From the NCBI RefSeq assembly GCF_000264905.1, contig NW_006763140.1, positions 1,498,702-1,562,701 on the forward strand: a stretch of 64,000 nucleotides of DNA, given 5' to 3'. This document shows positions 58,682 to 64,000 of the stretch, one piece after another. Position 1 is the stretch's first letter, and every line of letters begins with the position of its first letter. Origin of the DNA: Stereum hirsutum FP-91666 SS1. Taxonomy: Eukaryota; Basidiomycota; Agaricomycetes; Russulales; Stereaceae. A program made the position numbers and the translations under genes. The notes below the pieces were generated by a model, which did no database searches, was not told the DNA's origin, and saw nothing but the letters and a program-made list of their open reading frames with translations.

Positions 58682-61600
58682 CTATGCCAACAATGCGATC
58701 AACTTATCCTTGTCCATCGACTTCTCCGCTATCCGTGTCCTCCGCTCCTCGTCCTTGTCTAGACCGGCACCCTTCATCATGTTAGCGAACAGGTCGAACG
58801 CCTTCGGCGCATCGATCGCAATGTCGTCCAACAGCTCGGCCAGAGGCAGGAAGCCCTCCTCGAACGAAGCCGGCGAGCAGAGATCCCTCTCCCTAGCCTG
58901 GGCGAAGAGGTCTGCGACAAGCTGCGCGTCCGCGGCCTTGGACTCGATGGCGGTCGTCACGAGCTTGTCGACCAGTCGGAACCGGTGCTCCTCGGGAAGA
59001 CTGCTGAAGTACGACTCGGCCTCTCCCAACATACGGATGCCGAAGAACTCCTTGACGTCCTCGGCGATCTTGTTTGTCGCCGCCTCCTCTGACATCGAAG
59101 GGGGAGCAGGAGTCTCACCACGCCCGTCCTCAGAGCCAGCCTCCGATCCCGCAGGGGTGGAATCCTCCGCCTTCGTCTCCTCGAGAGCCTTACTACGAGG
59201 CAGAAGCTGGAGCTTTCTGCGTTGTGTGGACTCTGGGACGCCACCGGACTGGGTCAGGTCGACACTCGTCTTGCGACTCGCCGGTCGGCTGGGCTTCGAG
59301 GTCGTAGCCTCAACAGCGAGTTCGGGGTTCTGACTGAGCATGGAGAACATATTGGAAGTAGAAGCCGTGCGAGACAGAGGAGCCTCGCGGCCCTTGGCCT
59401 CCTTCTTGCCGGCGAATACGCTGCTGGGACCGAAGGTCATCGGTGTCGATTTCGCGATCTTGCCGAAGTGAGACAGGTCGCCGGCCTTGGGCGGAGGACG
59501 GTTGGGTCCTGAAGCAATAGCCCAACCGTCAGGACCGATCTGTTGAGGTTCGCCACGGTCTCCGCCACGACGAGAGCCACCGCGGGACATGCTCATTTGG
59601 CGCTGGTAGGACTCCTTCTCCTTCGCAGCTTGATCTTTGGCAGCCTGTATGGAGGGTCAGAATACAGATACGAAGCATGGGATGGGAAGCACTTACGGCC
59701 TCGTGAACCTGAGAGATAGTCAAAGGGCCGCTTGCAGCATTACGCACCAGCCACCTACGCTCTCGGAGCTCGATGACATCCTAAGGGACCGACAGTAAGT
59801 AGCGAGCATGACGATAAACAGATAAAAAATCGACAAACCTGCAACATGAAAGCCATACGCGAATTCACGTTCGGACTCTTCGTCAACTCCTTCATACGAG
59901 CGAAGTACACATCCATATGCGCATGCGCCTTCTGAGTGTCCAAAATCGCTCCGACGGTAGTCATCAACTTGCACAAACTCTCGATCTCCTCCTCTTCTGG
60001 GTTCTCGACGTTTCCGAGCAGTTTCTTGATACACTCGTGCATGATACGCTCCGTCAACATCTGCAGTTTGAACAGTTCACCGATGAACCTGATCAGACCG
60101 AGACCTCTCCGCTTGGCCTTCTGGGCCGCGTAGTACTCGTCTGAGTAAAGCTCGCCCTCCTCGGCCTCCTTGCCGCTGGCGGTGTTGGCCCTCGCCGCAG
60201 CTTCGTCCTCCGTCGCTTTTGTGAGAGCGGCGGCGGCGCTCGTTTCCTTTTGCAACCAACCACGCTCGAAATCTTCCTGACAACGATTGAGGAGGTACTT
60301 GCGGAACAGTTGACCACCAGCGATAGGTTTGCCTTCCTGGTTCTTGATTCCATCATCCTGGACCTTGGGGCTGATCGTCTCCATCATCTTGCGACAGAGC
60401 CTCGCGTACATCTCGGAAAAGGCAGCTTCATCGGTAGCCTTCTCGAAGACAAGCTTGATGACCTGGATGAGCGTACGACCATCCTTCTCTGTCTCGGACT
60501 TGTTGGCCCAAGAGATAATCTGTTCGGAGATCGAGTCGAACCTCTCCATGGTAAGCTTGTTGAGGAGACCCTTGACCTTACGTTCGACCATTTCCGGTGA
60601 GTCGGGATCCGGTGTGACGGCGGCGGCGGCGGCTCCACGGCGAGTACTGCCAGCAACCCATCGGTTTGCGCTGGCCTCCAGAGGAGCAACAGGCTCGAGA
60701 GGTGGACCCATGTTAGACATGGCAGGAGTTGAGATGTGGACCCTGTTCGACTCGTTCCTGGTCTGGCCGCTACGCTTGCTACGGGTACGTTCGCGCTCCT
60801 TTCCAGAACCTGGTCCGCCTTGGCTGTTCGTGCGCGACATTGGTGGACCACGACCACCACCCATAGCGATGCCACTCAGAGCGCTACCAGCGAGAGAAGT
60901 AGAACGGCTTGGACCGTTAGCCAGAGCAAATCGCTCTTCGCTGGTTTTGGCGGTAGTGGCGAACTGGCCCATAGCGAAACCGGAAGACTTGCCCATGGAA
61001 CTAGGAACGAAACCAAGACCAATAGAGGCATTGCGACTGACTGACCCGGAGGGGGTGACCATGCCAGAATTGCGGCGACCAGAGCCACCGCGAGTCATAC
61101 TGAAGCCGCTGGAAGTCTGATCGCTTGGCTCCAAGCCGATGGCATCGAGCGGAGGAAGGTTGTCTGGCTTCTCCTTGCAGACGGCCATGAACTGTAGGAG
61201 GAAGTCGCGATCGTACCTACGAGAAAGTCATGATCAGTACGGGATGTTGACAAGTGATGAAAGGTGTGGTAAACATACCTGAACTTGCCCTTGGCGGCGT
61301 TCGCATTGAGCTCGACTTTCGGGCTCTTGATGCCTTCCGGGTATGAGATCTCGTGAAGGTCCTCGATGATACGGGCGGTGGCGAGAGCGGAGGGGAGAGG
61401 TTGTGGTATGTTCATAGCTTGTACGGACTGAAGGTTCAGAGGACCAGGACGACGTTTGCCCGGAAGCTCAGGGACCGCGGCAGTGTCGATACGGAGAGGC
61501 TCCTTGTCGGGCACTTTGTCTCTAGCTTCCTCAGCAGCTGCAGCCAGCTCAGCCGCATCAGCGGCCTTGCTAGACTCGGAAGGCTTGGACTCCTCAATCT

Positions 61601-63571
61601 CGCCCTCTTCCTTCTCAGAAGCGGCAGCGGCGGCTTTGGCTGCTGCCTCGGCCTCTGCCTTCTCAGCGGCTTCGAGCTCCTTCAGTTTCGCCTCTTCCTC
61701 TTCCTTCGCCTTCTTGACACGATCCTCCTCTTCCAATCGGGCCTTCTCTGCGAGCTCTTCCTCCACGCGCTTGCGCTCGGCCTCAGCAGCCTCCTCCGCC
61801 TGCTTCTTCTCCTCTTCCTCTTTCCTGACCCGCTCCTCCTCCTCTTTCCTCTTCCTCTCCTCCTCCACGAGCCGTTCCCGCTCCTTCTTCTCCGCCGCTT
61901 CTTTCTCCTCCTTGACCTTCCTCTCCTTCTCCTCTGTCTCCCTTCGCTCCTTCTCCTCTTTCTCCTTTCTCGCCTTCTCTTCACGCTCCTTCTCTTTGGT
62001 AACCTTATCCTGCTCCTCCGCGGTCTTCTTCTGTTCCGCCTCCAGTCGGAGCTGCTTTTGGGCCTCGCTCTCAATCCTCACGCTTGGGCTCCGTCTGCTC
62101 TCCTTCTTGAAACCACCAGGTGACCCAGGAGGCTGCGGCACCACGACATTCGAGCCGTTGAACTGCGAACCCGACTTCCTCAAAGCCTCGAGATTGACTT
62201 CTTGCCCGTTAGGATCCTTGAGGACAATCTTTTTAGACGGTACAAAAGCATTGGCGTTCGTGTTCAAGCGTTGGCTCGAGCTCGAGGAAGGCGTAGGAGG
62301 CGGAGATGTGAGGTTTGAAGGAGGTAAATGCGGTGATGGGTGCGGGTGCTGATTGTGATGTGGCGGTGAGAGGACGGCGTGACTTTGGGTAGGCGTGCCG
62401 GGGCCTTGTTGTAATGGAGGGGGAGGATTGCGGGGAGACATAGGCATGGTATTGGGAGGCATAGGTTGTCCATGCTGGTGATGCTGTTGTGGTGGGGGTT
62501 GATGCTGAGGAGGTAAAGGCTGTGTGGCCCATGGCGGGGTAGGGTAATACCCCTCCTGTGGCATGTTTACATAGCCATACTAGAGCGAAAAGGGAATCAG
62601 TCTCAAAAGGCAAGATATGAATAGGAAGTGCATACGTAATAACCGGGCCAGATTGGCTGGGGAGGCATTCCTGCAGGTTGACCTACATGAGGATGATGGG
62701 GGGCAAGACGAGGGCTAGGCATCCCTCCAGACATGGCACCAGGACCTGCCGCGGGGCCACCTGGGCCTGGCGGTGTCCGCCCGCTTACACCCACACCGCC
62801 ACTGGTACCGTTTAGAGTTTGTCGCGCGAACACGGGTGACCGAGGAGGACCGACATTGCCATTCTGAGGAGGTCTCATGTTTGAAGGAGTGAATGGTGGA
62901 GGGAGGTTGTTATACTGCTGGCCAGGAGGTGGGCCTGACTGGTGCGGTTGTGGAGGGAGAGAAAGTGGTCGGGTGGATGGTGATGGGGACGCATCTGTAA
63001 CGGAAGGCGATGGCGACGGTGAAGACGCAGTCTGAAAGAGCTTTGCGATACTTTTCCTGTCGAGCTTCGGAGCAGCGTGAGATTGGGACACTGTTGATGG
63101 CGCCGACGCAGGGGTAGCGGATGTAGGAGTTGAAGATATCATCGATGCTGGCCGGTTGGTGACCACTGACTTGTTCGCTGACCCATTCTGGTCTGCGACG
63201 ATGGATCCGAAGGACTTGGGGTTCTCAGCCTTTACTGGGGGTGCTGATGCGGGAGATGATGAAATGGGAGCGTCCGCATCGTGTATGGAGCCGAAAGTGA
63301 CGGGGGAGCTTTGACTAGCGGCTGGTATGGTATTCCGAGGTATGGTGACCCCTTCCTTTATGGAGACCCCTTGACCGAGGGTGCTGGGCCGGCGAGAGTG
63401 TGAGGCATGGGGATTTGATGACGTCGTGGGCGAGTTGACAGTTGATGGGGCGGGGGATTGTGAGCGAGAGGAGGACGCTGTGGTATTTTGAGGAGGGCCC
63501 CGTGCCCAGGCTGACTTCGTTGGAAGCTGCAGAGGAATTTTCGGTGCAGATGCAGTTGAAGATTTGCTCAT
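58682..63571 (-). CDS. translation initiation factor eIF4G
   Basis: The scaffold of the cap-binding complex eIF4F, cytosolic. Start at 63571; five exons with introns near 62580, 61217, 59780 and 59645. Order: a Ser/Pro-rich N-terminus (about 320 residues), a second Pro/Gln/His-rich part starting YGYVNMPQEGYYPTPP, a long Glu/Lys/Arg-rich helix region (about 62070-61620), then GPLNLQSVQAMNIPQ, the eIF4E-binding site YDRDFLLQF (YxxxxL-phi), and the MIF4G domain beginning ERKVKGLLNKLTMERFDSISEQI and including CRKMMETISPK and IRFIGELFKLQMLTERIMHECI, which binds eIF4A. After the linker SMSRGGSRRGGDRGEPQQIG comes an Arg/Gly patch and, at the C-terminus, an MA3-like helical domain (EDVKEFFGIRMLGEAESYFSSLP...KLIALLA). 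Length about 1,540 residues fits fungal eIF4G. Confidence 0.93.
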
Positions 63572-64000
63572 TCTGTGAAAGCAACAGTCAGCGAGCAGTT
63601 ATATGTAAAGCTGGAACAAAACAGTCAACTAGGGACTCGTCAGCACATTTCCGTAGCAGAATGTGCCACGGATATGCAGAGCATTGTGTGAGCAGCAACC
63701 AGACCGGGAAACACGCGTCTGTGTTCGCACCCAGCAAGCTCCGAGCAGGGGGCTGCCAAGGCCAATAAATGAATTCGACCATCGTACACATTGCACGCAT
63801 CTGAGGATGGGACGACTCAATAAAAATCCACAGGGATAGTGGTGTGGAGACCACCTCCAGAGGGACGACGTCGTCGAGATAAAATCGTGGATGAAACCGA
63901 ATTTCCGCACAACCCCCCTTGCCCTTGCAATCCGCCCCGCTTCGTAACAAAGACCTTACCGACGAGTCGAAAGACCACAGAAAAAAAGAGGAAGATATAG
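63572..64000. other. eIF4G promoter/5' UTR region
   Basis: Upstream of the eIF4G start to the window end. No separate gene supported; a 5' UTR intron is possible but not shown. Confidence 0.4.

Noticed and set aside
61353..62352. Long plus-strand frames over eIF4G
   Set aside because: Shadows of the Glu/Lys/Ala-rich eIF4G coding strand.
1..64000. CRISPR arrays, operons, ribosome-binding sites, prophage
   Set aside because: The sequence is plainly nuclear and fungal with spliceosomal introns; none of these features is expected or seen.

Overview
The window is nuclear DNA of a filamentous basidiomycete, most likely an agaricomycete. Almost every gene is split by many short (about 45-75 bp) GT-AG introns, genes are compact and lie on both strands, and the families fit such fungi: Bud4-type anillin/PH protein, OPT transporter, patatin, MYND/Mss51-like proteins, secreted amidases, eIF4G. 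Exon joins were found by hand from reading frames, splice sites and remembered family motifs; no alignment or gene predictor was run.

Layout. 1-13.4 kb: 3' part of a Bud4-like gene (+), a four-helix membrane protein (+), a class-V aminotransferase-fold enzyme (-), a single-pass membrane protein (+) and a MYND zinc-finger gene (+). 13.4-24 kb: a remnant-like spacer with inverted and direct repeats, a protein-kinase gene split by a 1,169-bp foldback element, magnesium-dependent phosphatase MDP-1 (-), a secreted GH28 pectinase (-) and a second MYND gene carrying a frameshift. 24.6-45.2 kb: SDR oxidoreductase (+), a gene-poor 3.9 kb, an OPT transporter (+), tRNA-Gly(GCC) (-), patatin-like lipase (+), an F-box-like protein (+), an FAD monooxygenase (+), and an Erv-type sulfhydryl oxidase (-) head-to-head with LSM4 (+). 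45.8-64 kb: a second single-pass membrane protein with an unresolved 3' part, two tandem secreted amidase-signature genes (the first broken by a 1-kb inversion), a TMEM70/186-family mitochondrial protein (-) head-to-head with a multi-pass membrane protein whose frame breaks in a C-rich tract, and eIF4G (-).

The genes are mostly unrelated housekeeping and secreted or membrane functions, not a biosynthetic cluster. The striking feature is recent rearrangement: a palindromic transposable element sitting exactly between the DFG and APE motifs of a kinase with a 3-bp target duplication; a clean inversion that turned the promoter and signal-peptide exon of one amidase around; a frameshift in one of two MYND paralogs; and a conserved 13-nt microexon that supplies a zinc-binding cysteine in both paralogs.
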